Part shown: positions 1 through 7,559 of the stretch, one piece after another
Position numbering within the stretch: the stretch's first letter is position 1
Layout: every line of letters starts with the position of its first letter
Source: Rhizopus sp. PT2906
Taxonomy: Eukaryota > Mucoromycota > Mucoromycetes > Mucorales > Rhizopodaceae
Assembly (NCBI GenBank): GCA_025529335.1
Contig: JAMYHX010000713.1
Span: 1-15,381 of the forward strand
Direction: 5' to 3'
Length of the DNA: 15,381 bases
Program-made: the position numbers and the translations under genes
Notes under the pieces: generated by a model
The model's database searches: none
Told to the model about the DNA's origin: nothing
What the model saw: only the letters and a program-made list of their open reading frames with translations

Positions 1-51
1 TTTTACGCAAATAATTTTTTTATTTTATGACAACATTTTATAAAATTAATG

Positions 52-889
52 TCAATAATTAATAAAAATACAGTAGTGGGCTGCCTCTTTTCTTAATGCT
101 GATATTCCACATTCTAATATCTTCAGAGGATCTTCAATTGAATATGTGGTATTTTCTTTAAGTTGCCCACTAAATAAATAGATAAGAACCTGTTTATTTT
201 AAATAATGCATTAAACGTATTACCTTGACGCCTCTATAATAATAAGTTCCATATTATTATGCGTAGTTAAGGTACCAAGGGCATCAATGGATCTGCCTGA
301 TGTCGATCGAAGGTCGTAATCACAGCTTTTTTGATTCAGCACTTTGGCAGAGATAAACTCTGACTCGCGCCTAAAGAAGCATAGCTTAACACTTTTTTCT
401 CTTCGTGTGCTTTTTCTTTTTTTACCATTTAAACTCAATGAAATCAAGTGTTTTTCCCAGTGCTAATAATGAGGGTATAATATTTTCAACGAAGTGTGTC
501 CTTTCATGATTTGAGATATTGATATGGGAGGATCTGCAAGCAAGGTGGAAGGCTGTGAGAGAGTACTTCACTATATTGAAAAAAGTCTCTTTGCGATTGT
601 CCTGTCTATTGTTAAGCTTAGAGGCCCACATTTCTTCAAGAAATGATTCGTAACTGGTTTCACTGTCTGACAATTCAACGACTTGATCAATTAAACCAAG
701 TGATTTGAGTGAATAATTTTCTTTTTGTTCATTTTTGTACTGCTTGTATAAATTTTTTGATGTTGAGTTAGTCTGAGAAAATGAGGTTCCAAAGTGGATA
801 AACTGATTTAAAGCTTCAATTTGTAGTTTACGCAACTTGGGTTTATGGGGGCGTTCAACTGGCGCAGAGGGTGGGTTAATTTTATACAG
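52..889 (-). pseudogene. 5'-truncated unidentified gene, three visible exons, interrupted by a Tc1 element
   Basis: I do not recognise a named family. Three exons join in frame on the minus strand: 889-426, 370-224 and 169-52 (stop TGA). The introns are 425-371 (55 nt, GTAAAA...TTTAG) and 223-170 (54 nt, GTAATA...TTTAG). Across the first junction the protein reads IEFKW|RESEFISAK; across the second, IIIEAS|SGQLKENT. Both joins remove frame breaks, which supports a real spliced gene. The product is hydrophilic with no signal peptide or membrane segment. The 5' side ends exactly at the TA target of the transposon at 890-891, and the open frame runs into the transposon repeat without an ATG, so the copy lacks its start. 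A minus-strand AATAAA lies at 24-19, after the stop. The missing 5' exon should lie on the minus strand beyond 2463, but I cannot place it. It could still be transcribed as a truncated form. Confidence 0.6.
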
Positions 890-891
890 TA

Positions 892-1058
892 GGCGACAAA
901 AGTGTCCCAAAGATTTGAAAATTTCCCTTTCGCTACATCTTTATCGTCAGGACTACGAGGTACAGTCGCAAAGCCTATATTGTGTGAAAGCTTGGGCTGT
1001 CTAGTATTGGTGACTGCAGTTTCATATTTATACTTCGGAAGGATCGCTCATGAACTGC
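892..1058 (+). repeat. Left terminal inverted repeat of the Tc1 element (167 bp)
   Basis: This segment aligns without gaps to the reverse complement of 2295-2461. By hand count about 27 of 167 positions differ, roughly 84% identity. The outermost 21 bases are identical. A 167-bp repeat is long for this superfamily, where short repeats of tens of bases are common, though long-repeat Tc1 types exist. Confidence 0.88.
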
Positions 1059-1080
1059 ATTCAAAATGAGAAAATCGTAT

Positions 1081-1096
1081 GGGACACTTTTGACGC
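1081..1096 (-). repeat. Third, inverted copy of the Tc1 terminal motif
   Basis: GGGACACTTTTGACGC matches the outer end of the repeat (GGGACACTTTTGTCGC on this strand) with one mismatch. It faces the left terminus, so 892-1096 is itself bounded by the terminal motif in inverted orientation. No counterpart is seen just inside the right repeat. Confidence 0.7.
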
Positions 1097-1208
1097 AGCA
1101 TGAAGCAACTATATTTCCATCCCACAGCTTTTCGTAGCCTTTCCAAAATTATAAAGTAACAGTACAAGCGTACTGCTTGTGTGAACTAATTTCATTGCCA
1201 GCAACGTT

Positions 1209-2255
1209 ATGGCGAAACAACGCAACGCTAAACAAAAGCGCAAGGTCACAGTTGACAAACGGAACACTGTCATTAAGTACATCCATGACCGCCTTAGTAA
1301 CCAGAGGATCCAGCATATCATCAGGGTAAGTAAGTCAACGGTCAGTAGGATCCGGCAGTACCATTGCGTCGGCGCGAAAAGTGCTGGATCTGGACAACAG
1401 CGAGCGTTGACCGAGCAAAACGAGCTTTTCTGCATGTATCAGATCACTGTTGATGGGAAAGAGACAGCTACAGAAGTGCAGCAGTCATTGAAGGAGGATC
1501 TTAAAGTGGACGTCAGCGCAGCCACTATCAGACGAGCATTTAAGAAGTACGGCTTGGAGGCAATTGTCAAGCAGAAGAAGCCGTTGATTATTGAGATCAA
1601 CAGACGCAAACGATTAGCATGGGCAAAGGCTCATATTAAATGGACCTTCGATGACTGGAAGCGTGTGATATTCTCCGACGAAACGAAGATCTGCCGTTTT
1701 GGTTCTGATGGTAAGCATTATGCTTGGAAAAGTGAAGGTGAGCCTCTTCTGGGAAAGCATGTTCAACAGACGGTGAAGCATGGAGGTGGTAACATAAAGC
1801 TTTGAAGTCGTGCAACATACGCAGGTGTTGGTTACATAACCAAAATAGAGGATACAATGACTAAGGAGGTTTACTTGGAAATTTTAGAGGATAACCTGTA
1901 CCAAACGCTGGATAATTACAGGATAGAGCTGGTAAAAGTCATCTTTCAGCAAGATAACGATCCAAAGCACAGAGCGAATTTGATTGAAGAATGGCTATCC
2001 CAATAACCGTTTGAAGTAATGCAGTAGCCGCCACAATCGCCAGATCTCAATGCAATTGAGAACATGTCGGCATTACTGAAATCAAGGCACTACCGAAACT
2101 ATGAACGGCCACCAAAGGGCATGAACGAGAATTGGGAATGTGTGTATAAAACTTGGTATGATATCACAGCGGAAGAGTGTAAAAGGTATATCAATACTAT
2201 GCATCAGCGTTGTAGGGATGTTATTAAAGCAAAAGGGTTATGGATAAATTACTAA
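1209..2255 (+). pseudogene. Tc1/mariner transposase, degenerate (three stops)
   Basis: One unshifted frame of 349 codons runs from ATG 1209 to TAA 2255. It is broken by TGA at 1803-1805, TAA at 2004-2006 and TAG at 2025-2027. The N-terminal part (residues about 10-110) looks like the paired helix-turn-helix DNA-binding region, with a KSTVSRI recognition-helix-like segment and Arg/Lys-rich stretches. The catalytic DDE domain follows: first Asp in VIFSDETK, second in FQQDNDPKH, and a Glu in SPDLNAIEN with 34 residues between the second and third acidic residues, giving DD34E. The length matches Tc1 transposases (about 340 residues). At 1803 the usual Trp before Gly/Ser-Cys is TGA, and at 2025 TAG also sits where a Trp codon is plausible. 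The N-terminal 198 residues alone would bind DNA but not cut it, since the second and third acidic residues lie after the first stop. Confidence 0.9.
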
Positions 2256-2294
2256 ATAAATATTAACGTTTAAATGTTGATTTTCATTTTCATC

Positions 2295-2461
2295 GCAGCT
2301 TATGAGCGGTCCTTTCGGAGTATAAATGTGAGGCTGCGGTCACCAATACTAGACAGCCGAAGCTTTCAAATGATACAGGACTTGTGGCTATATCTCGTAG
2401 TGCTGACGATAAAGATGTAGTGGAAACGAAATTTTCGAAACTTTGGGACACTTTTGTCGCC
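2295..2461 (-). repeat. Right terminal inverted repeat of the Tc1 element (167 bp)
   Basis: This is the partner of 892-1058 in inverted orientation and of identical length. It starts 39 bases after the transposase stop, so almost the whole element outside the gene is terminal repeat on this side. Confidence 0.88.
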
Positions 2462-2463
2462 CA

Positions 2464-2943
2464 TTGTACATTGATGAGCCTTCCATTACATCTGTTTCGG
2501 TCTTTAAACATATGTAAATTGCTTTTAAACAAACTCTATTCTAAACCTTTCTTTGAATAAACATCTACTAATTCTAACTACAAATCAACTGAAATGTTAC
2601 GAGAACCAAAGCACTATGATTCTATTAATTGGATTATGGTCAAGCGCTATGAGCTAAACCTAACAGCATCTTTTCCTCTTATTATGCTTTATTCATACGG
2701 TATTTGACCGACAATTTGTTTTTGCATTAACCGACAAAATTAAATCTTGTCTTTCGACAATTATATTTTTTATAACCGTCAATTGGAAGTCATACTTATC
2801 CCAATCATCGTTGTCTCCATTCCAGGTTCAAATGGGGTGGTAAAGGCTCTTTCGCGCCACGTTTTATTTTCAGGTAATATATAAAAAAAATTTCGGTACC
2901 TATTTCTTTATATCTTTTTCGCGCCGCGCACCGTGGTAATAAT
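2464..2943. other. AT-rich spacer between the Tc1 element and the DIRS-like element
   Basis: No convincing gene is seen. The first about 60 bases on the minus strand should be the upstream flank of the gene interrupted by the transposon, but I cannot extend the coding frame into it. Four spaced motifs built on (A/T)CCGACAA or a close variant occur near 2707, 2730, 2751 and 2776. TTTCGCGCC occurs at about 2850 and again at about 2917, just before the gag-like ORF. This may be the 5' terminal or leader region of the DIRS-like element, but I could not define its end. Confidence 0.4.
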
Positions 2944-3732
2944 ATGTACAATGATCAATCTGAACAATTGCTTACAAGAGAACAAGTCGAACAAATCATT
3001 GAGGAAATGCGAAGGAAGCTCAATCTTGACAGATCAAGTGAAGGTTCCACAAATCTTCCAAACGAAATCTTGGAAGAACTGGAGAACAGCTCGTCCATCA
3101 ATTTACAGAAGAACATCAAAGAATTTGTTAAGAACCTTCCAAAGCACGAAGGTAGTGAATGGACCAACAGTGAGATCTTCAACAAAGAGTTCCACAGAGA
3201 ACTTAAAAGGAAAACTATGGATGCCCTCCAAAGCACAAACGTAGTATACAAGGGAGCTGATCGACTCATCATTGCAGGAAGAGCAGCAACCGACCTTTAC
3301 GAAGAATGCCAACAATTTCTTGAATCAGGAAGAAGTGAAGAGCAATTCTTTCACATTATGGAAGGCATCCGACAACTCGCGGTTTACTCATACGCCACGA
3401 GTAAGACCACCAAAAGTGAAGCAAGGACAATGGCGATCAAGGCGCTCAGGCTTCCCGACAGCGTCAAACACTTGGAAGAAGATCCTAGTGACAAGACCAT
3501 GGCCTCGGCCTTGGGCAGGGAAGAGGTTGAAAGAATTTTTCAAGCCAGATACGAACAATCCATCCTCAAAAATGCAGTTGGACGACAACAACAATCACTT
3601 AACCACAATAACAGAGGATTTGGACGTCAACAGAGATACACCGGGGGCCGTGGAACCTTCCACAGGTCTTTTTTTGGACGCAGCAAGGGTCAAATACACA
3701 CGGAGGCCCAAAGCTCCAATCAACCCCAATAA
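2944..3732 (+). CDS. DIRS-like gag-like (ORF1) protein, open
   Basis: This 262-residue frame is intact from ATG to TAA. The N-terminal half is acidic and probably helical, with many Glu/Leu/Lys. The middle (about residues 90-200) is a helical domain, including a YKGADRLIIAGRAA segment. The C-terminal 60 residues are Gln/Asn/Gly/Arg-rich with RGFGRQQRYTGGRG, a basic RG-rich tail suited to nucleic acid binding in place of a zinc knuckle. Position and character match the first ORF of fungal DIRS elements, directly upstream of the reverse transcriptase. Identification is by context; I see no motif that proves capsid function. It is the only undamaged ORF of the element. Confidence 0.65.
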   Translation: MYNDQSEQLLTREQVEQIIEEMRRKLNLDRSSEGSTNLPNEILEELENSSSINLQKNIKEFVKNLPKHEGSEWTNSEIFNKEFHRELKRKTMDALQSTNVVYKGADRLIIAGRAATDLYEECQQFLESGRSEEQFFHIMEGIRQLAVYSYATSKTTKSEARTMAIKALRLPDSVKHLEEDPSDKTMASALGREEVERIFQARYEQSILKNAVGRQQQSLNHNNRGFGRQQRYTGGRGTFHRSFFGRSKGQIHTEAQSSNQPQ

Positions 3733-3749
3733 TACCGCCATCAACGCCA

Positions 3750-4880
3750 ATGTTTTTCCCCACGGCAGCGGCGCATTACGCCATACTAAGCGATGGCATA
3801 TTACCAGGGGGCCGTCTCCAATGTTTCTCAGAGCAATAGAAACGAACAGTACTTCATTCATGACATGTGTCAGTAGTAACACAAGGATATCAACTTCAGT
3901 AGAACCACAAACCTCGACTATGGAAATATACTCCGATGAAGTTCACGGAAGAGGAGCAAGTAGCAGTGGACGAAGCAGTGAAGAAATTTCTGAATTCAGG
4001 CATAATCGAGCGTTCTCCGTCTCAGTGCAAGAGCTACCTATCAAAATTCTTTACTGTGAAAGAACCAAACAAACGCAGGCCGATATTGGATTGCACAAGC
4101 TTGAATAAATACATTCAATGCAATTACTTCAAAATGGAGGGTGTACCAGCCTTACGAGAGTTGTTAGACAAGAATGATTACATGTGCAAGATAGCTTTAA
4201 AAGATGCATATGTAATAGTGCTAATGCACGAGAACTCCAGGGATTTTTTGACCTTTTTACATCAAGGCGTGGTATACCGATATAAGAGTCTAGCATTTGG
4301 TCTCAATGTGGCGCCTCGGGTTTTCTCCAAGCTCATGAAGTACGCCCTGGAACCATTACGCAAGTCCGGAATCAGACTTGTCTTTTACCTCGAAGACATA
4401 TGTGTGCTAGCGAAGACGAAGAAAGAAATGCAAGAACACACATCCAAGATGATAGCTCATTTAGAACAATTGAGTTTTTTGATCAACAGAGAGAAGAGCA
4501 TCCTGGTACCTCAACGAGTACAGTCGCTCCTTGGCTTCCTGTTCAATTATCAAGACATGACCATACAAATTCCACAGATAAAAATTCAAAAATTAAATAT
4601 CAGGATTCGACAACTGCTGAACAGCAACGAACAGAAATCATGTCGATGGATGGCGAGCCTTATTGGGAAGATAACTGTCATGATACTGGCGATTGGGGAA
4701 GCATTCCTTCATGTGAGATTTCTACAGAGGAGTCTAGTAAGAGCACTCAGGTTACGTAACAACAATTGGAATGCACCATGTCCGATAAGCCAGAAAAGCC
4801 TGCAGGAGCTGTAGTGGTGGTTAAAAGAGGCTTCATTGAAAAATGGCCTTCCAATCCGATGCAAACCACTAACACCAGAT
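3750..4880 (+). pseudogene. DIRS-like reverse transcriptase, degenerate
   Basis: The frame can be read from ATG 3750 through the conserved ILPGGRLQCF entry motif, the GIIERSPSQCKSYLSKFF segment (a typical DIRS-type RT start), KRRPILDCTSLN, and YKSLAFGLNVAPRVFSKLM. It ends with a helical thumb-like part (SLIGKITVMILAIGEAFLHVR). Stops interrupt it at 3837-3839 (TAG), 3861-3863 (TGA), 3900-3902 (TAG) and 4812-4814 (TAG). Two catalytic residues are lost: motif A reads KIALKDAY where the family has Asp before Leu, and motif C reads YLED where YxDD is needed. The open part 3936-4811 therefore looks intact but cannot encode an active enzyme. The domain order (gag-like, RT, linker) is DIRS-like. Confidence 0.85.
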
Positions 4881-5420
4881 CCTTTTTGCACTGTTTGGCC
4901 CAGTTTTGTTGCTGTACAAACAGAAATCCGCAGTTGTTTTGCAGCAACGGCCGCGCTCAGGCACTTCTCAAACATCAATTTGATAATAAAAAAGAGAGCC
5001 TTTTCCCCTTTACTTCAGTACTAAAAGGTAGTCCTTAGAAATTTGAAGGGTTTAATTATAGTCAAGAAAACTAAGAGTAAAGTCGTTAGGTAAATTCTGA
5101 TCTCAATACAACAAAAAATGAAAACCGCCCTTTGACGCTGGAACGACTGTAATTAACCATGGAAACTACAACCTAAAGGGGATGTAACAGAGGAAACTGG
5201 GTTCATCAGTTCATTATGAAGGAGCATGTTTTTATTATGATCATAGTCCTTTTTTTTAAAAAAGATTGTATTCGTTGCCAATGGCATCATCCATGTCCAA
5301 TCATTTCATTTTAAATTGTGCAACACACGCTTACAAATTCATTAAAGATAATCTTATCAGTAAAAATTTTTATTCTAATAAAAAAAAATAATAATCTAAA
5401 AAATAAATACAAAAAAAAAT
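4881..5420. other. Non-coding spacer after the DIRS remnant
   Basis: I see no gene or RNA. The first about 140 bases remain open in the RT frame to a stop near 5022, but no RNase H motif is present. The last 60 bases are A/T homopolymer-rich and probably contain the 3' UTR and polyadenylation signals of the minus-strand bZIP gene. Confidence 0.5.
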
Positions 5421-6239
5421 TTATCCACGGGAAGAAAGAGCTTTATGAGCTTCTGCTAATTGTCCTTCAAGGACTTTGATTCGGTTTTCATAAGAAGACT
5501 CCTTTGCCTTTAAGTTTGTCTTTTCAGAATCCAAAACGGCGACGCGCATCAAGAGACTTGCGTTTATTTTCTCAAGCTCAGCAACCTTCTTTTCAAGAGT
5601 CTCCATTTTTTGAACCTTACGAAGACGAGAACGACGAGCGGCGTCAGTATTCTTCTGTCGCTTAATGGCTGCTTCATCCATAGGATCATCTGATGTAGCA
5701 CGCTTCTTGCCAGCACGAGGGGAAGCAGAGAAGACGGGAGTAGATGCACTAGTAGCAGCAGGTGACTTGGACTTTTCCTTTGCCACAGGTACAGACACAG
5801 GGTTAGCAACAGCAGTCAAGGCAGCCAAGGCAGCAGGGAAGGAATCGCCAAGGTCAGCAAAGAGATTGATCATTTGAGAGTCAATAGGAGCTGGCAAAGG
5901 TGTCACGGGTGCAGCAGGATAGACTTGAGGTGAGTCCAACATGGCAGAGACATCAAGATCCACAGGTTGATCAGAGGAACCGATGGCACATTGAGGTGGA
6001 ATTTCATCCTTGGCATTGAATGGAGGAGAAGTAAGGAATTGATCGAATGGAGTAGCAATCTCGGGAGAAGAATTGACACTGCATTCAGGAGAGAAGAAGT
6101 CTTGCTTGAGCCACTCGTCAAAGACAGAGTCTTGAGCAGGTTGATCTTGAGGGCTGAGTGATTGATATAATTGAGAAAAAACGTTTTGATCCATCTTTTT
6201 ATCAGTGATTTCTTGGGTAGTGGTAGGGTTAACAGACAT
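5421..6239 (-). CDS. bZIP transcription factor, Gcn4/Cpc1-like amino-acid-control activator
   Basis: This intronless 272-residue protein starts at ATG 6239 (MSVNPTTTQ; A at -3). The bZIP domain is at the C-terminus. The basic region (about residues 192-211) contains KNTDAARRSRLRK, with the invariant Asn and Arg spaced N-x7-R, and is nearly the Gcn4/Cpc1 sequence. Leucines then follow every seventh residue for five heptads (METL, AEL, ASL, AVL, TNL), and a further coil runs to the end. The N-terminal half is acidic and rich in Pro, Ser and Thr; VFDEWLKQDFF near residue 40 resembles an aromatic/acidic activation segment. Family role: nuclear homodimer binding TGACTCA sites in amino acid biosynthesis genes, translated when eIF2 is phosphorylated. 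The leader carries three upstream ORFs and the upstream region a perfect Gcn4 site, both fitting this role. The alternative is another AP-1-type bZIP. Confidence 0.9.
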   Translation of the reverse strand: MSVNPTTTQEITDKKMDQNVFSQLYQSLSPQDQPAQDSVFDEWLKQDFFSPECSVNSSPEIATPFDQFLTSPPFNAKDEIPPQCAIGSSDQPVDLDVSAMLDSPQVYPAAPVTPLPAPIDSQMINLFADLGDSFPAALAALTAVANPVSVPVAKEKSKSPAATSASTPVFSASPRAGKKRATSDDPMDEAAIKRQKNTDAARRSRLRKVQKMETLEKKVAELEKINASLLMRVAVLDSEKTNLKAKESSYENRIKVLEGQLAEAHKALSSRG

Positions 6240-6250
6240 TTTCAAATGAT

Positions 6251-6337
6251 TTATAATACTAGGTTTTTGTTCAGGCTGGTAAAGGCAGAGGTTTTCGCAG
6301 AGACTTGTACGTCTTTAGTTTCTTGTAGGGTTTGCAT
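6251..6337 (-). promoter_or_regulatory. Upstream ORF 3 (28 codons) in the bZIP leader
   Basis: ATG at 6337 (A at -3) opens a 28-residue frame ending in TAA at 6251, only 11 nt before the bZIP start codon. It begins MQTLQETKDVQ. It overlaps uORF 2 in another frame. A ribosome finishing here has almost no distance in which to regain initiation competence, so it should repress the main ORF. Confidence 0.65.
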
Positions 6338-6360
6338 TTTAACGAAGATAGGTAGACCAT
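6271..6360 (-). promoter_or_regulatory. Upstream ORF 2 (29 codons) in the bZIP leader
   Basis: ATG at 6360 has A at -3 and G at +4. The 29-residue frame is Lys-rich and ends at 6271 with TGA, 31 nt before the bZIP start codon. Its strong start context makes it the best candidate for the inhibitory uORF of a Gcn4-type leader. Confidence 0.65.
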
Positions 6361-6452
6361 GTTAGGCTACTAGTTGTAATTTAATCGAGATATAAAAATA
6401 AGGGTTGGGTTCTGTTGTAATCGAGGTATCGTTCTTGGAACGGTTAAGCAAT

Positions 6453-6470
6453 TTAAGCGGTGAAAGCCAT
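6453..6470 (-). promoter_or_regulatory. Upstream ORF 1 (five codons, MAFTA) in the bZIP leader
   Basis: ATG at 6470 (A at -3, G at +4) is followed by four codons and TAA at 6453. It lies 92 nt before uORF 2 and 213 nt before the main start. A very short first uORF followed by longer inhibitory ones is the known arrangement for GCN4 and ATF4 leaders, where the first uORF allows re-scanning. This requires that the transcript starts upstream of 6470, which I cannot see directly. Confidence 0.6.
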
Positions 6471-6690
6471 CCTGGTCTAATATGTCACAGAGAGAGCTTT
6501 ATAAAATAGAATCAAACAAAAAAGGTAAAGTATAGAAGCACAGTTAATTAATTAATTAAAAGAGAAAAAAGGCGGTGAGAAAGGGGAACCCAAAAATAAT
6601 CAAAAGAAAAGAAAAGAAGGAAAAAAAAACGACAAGTATTTATAGTAAAAGAAGAAAACGATTTTGATTGGATTAGATAAGAAGAGTAAA

Positions 6691-6699
6691 ATGAGTCAT
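6691..6699. promoter_or_regulatory. Perfect Gcn4/Cpc1 binding site
   Basis: ATGAGTCAT (ATGACTCAT on the bZIP coding strand) is the full 9-bp consensus palindrome. It lies 452 nt upstream of the bZIP start codon and about 220 nt upstream of the first uORF, a promoter position. A CCAAT box on the same strand lies at 6671-6667. Self-regulation by the encoded protein is the natural inference, as reported for filamentous-fungal cpc-1/cpcA. Confidence 0.65.
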
Positions 6700-7559
6700 T
6701 TCTTTACTTTCCTAATTAAGAACCCAGCAAGGGTAAAATCAAAAATTAAAAAACCCCCCTCCTTTGCTTTTCATTTTTCTCTCAAGCAATGTGACTTTTT
6801 TTTAATCAGCTATTGATTTACTGGGGGTGAAAGGGAAAAAAGGGGAGGGGGCCAGAGCCTTTACTTTTCTCTGTTAAAGCTAAACCAATGACTTGATGAA
6901 TGTGTGAGAAATATAAAGATTATTTAAATCAATCATGTGTATAATCAGACCAATCGCTGTACAACAAAATATCACCCCTTTTAAAGATAAAGATGATAGT
7001 ACCACTCACTTGTCTTTTATGAACTATAAAGGAACTGGGTCGTTTACATCGACAAACTTAATCACTGGACCTTACTCTTGTAAAGATGGTTCACAATTGA
7101 AGAGGTTCGGTTTTTAAATAAATGGTATTTTTTAAGATAAAAAAAGAAATGTGTAAAGATGATCCATAGCATCTAGACTTTTATAAAAATTGTGCACGAC
7201 TATCCATTACTTATAGGATGTAATAAGAGCACGGATGACGACTCTCCTTTTGGCTTATTTCAGCTCTTGGTAGATTTTGAACCGACGGATATTTATTGTG
7301 AGCATGATGTTGTATTATGAAGAAGAGAGTCTAAATGCCTCTAAGCTTAAGAATAGCAGTAAGCAGGGAATTCACAATGAGATTAAACAGACATTGTCTG
7401 TTAGGTTGAGTGTTGATATGATTTAAGTAAAGTAAAAGAAGTTCACAACATTTTTTTGTATTCGTTGAAGTCAAAGTTACACCAATGTAAAAGTAAAGCT
7501 GAGATTCAAAAATACGAATTTAGTATGTAAACTTTCCCCCCCAATTGACGAAGCACTGT
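6700..7559. other. Divergent intergenic region between the bZIP and ceramidase genes
   Basis: No gene is seen on either strand. The left part (6700-6880) has C/T-rich and poly-purine tracts and probably belongs to the bZIP promoter. A 60-codon open frame at 6935-7117 has no codon or family support. The stretch 7120-7559 is AT-rich without recognisable structure and should contain the ceramidase promoter and leader. Confidence 0.5.

Larger units (their letters stand above)
892..2461 (+). mobile_element. Tc1/mariner-family DNA transposon, 1570 bp, inactive
   Basis: The element is bounded by inverted repeats that begin GGCGACAAAAGTGTCCC at 892 and end with its complement at 2461. A TA dinucleotide flanks the left end (890-891). 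The right flank is CA (2462-2463), so the expected TA duplication has apparently changed by one base. Inside is one transposase gene with Tc1-type motifs and three stop codons. The insertion separates a host gene fragment (52-889) from its upstream sequence. The element cannot make its own intact transposase; whether it can be moved in trans is unknown. Confidence 0.9.
2944..4880 (+). mobile_element. DIRS-like retroelement remnant, 3'-truncated
   Basis: A gag-like ORF is followed, in another frame, by a DIRS-type reverse transcriptase and the beginning of the RNase H linker region (a KPLTPD motif near 4863-4880). After that similarity is lost. No RNase H acidic residues and no tyrosine recombinase domain are visible before the bZIP gene at 5421, so the 3' half is missing. 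The right border is approximate and the left border is not defined. Confidence 0.75.

Noticed and set aside
422..447. Apparent frameshift in the left-hand gene
   Set aside because: A 55-nt GT-AG intron (425-371) explains it and restores a continuous frame.
2821..2845. GGTTCAAAT resembling a tRNA B box
   Set aside because: The flanking bases do not form a proper 5-bp T stem, and no anticodon arm or A box is present at the right distance.
3272..4108. 278-residue open frame overlapping the gag-like ORF and the RT start
   Set aside because: The conserved DIRS motifs (GGRLQCF, SPSQCKSYLSKFF) are in another frame, and this one has low-complexity composition without recognisable motifs, so it is a shadow.
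6673..6699. An eight-codon uORF starting inside the Gcn4 site
   Set aside because: It overlaps a likely promoter element and lies well upstream, so it is probably not transcribed.
6935..7117. 60-codon open frame in the bZIP/ceramidase intergenic region
   Set aside because: There is no family resemblance, promoter or leader feature; the length is expected by chance in this region.
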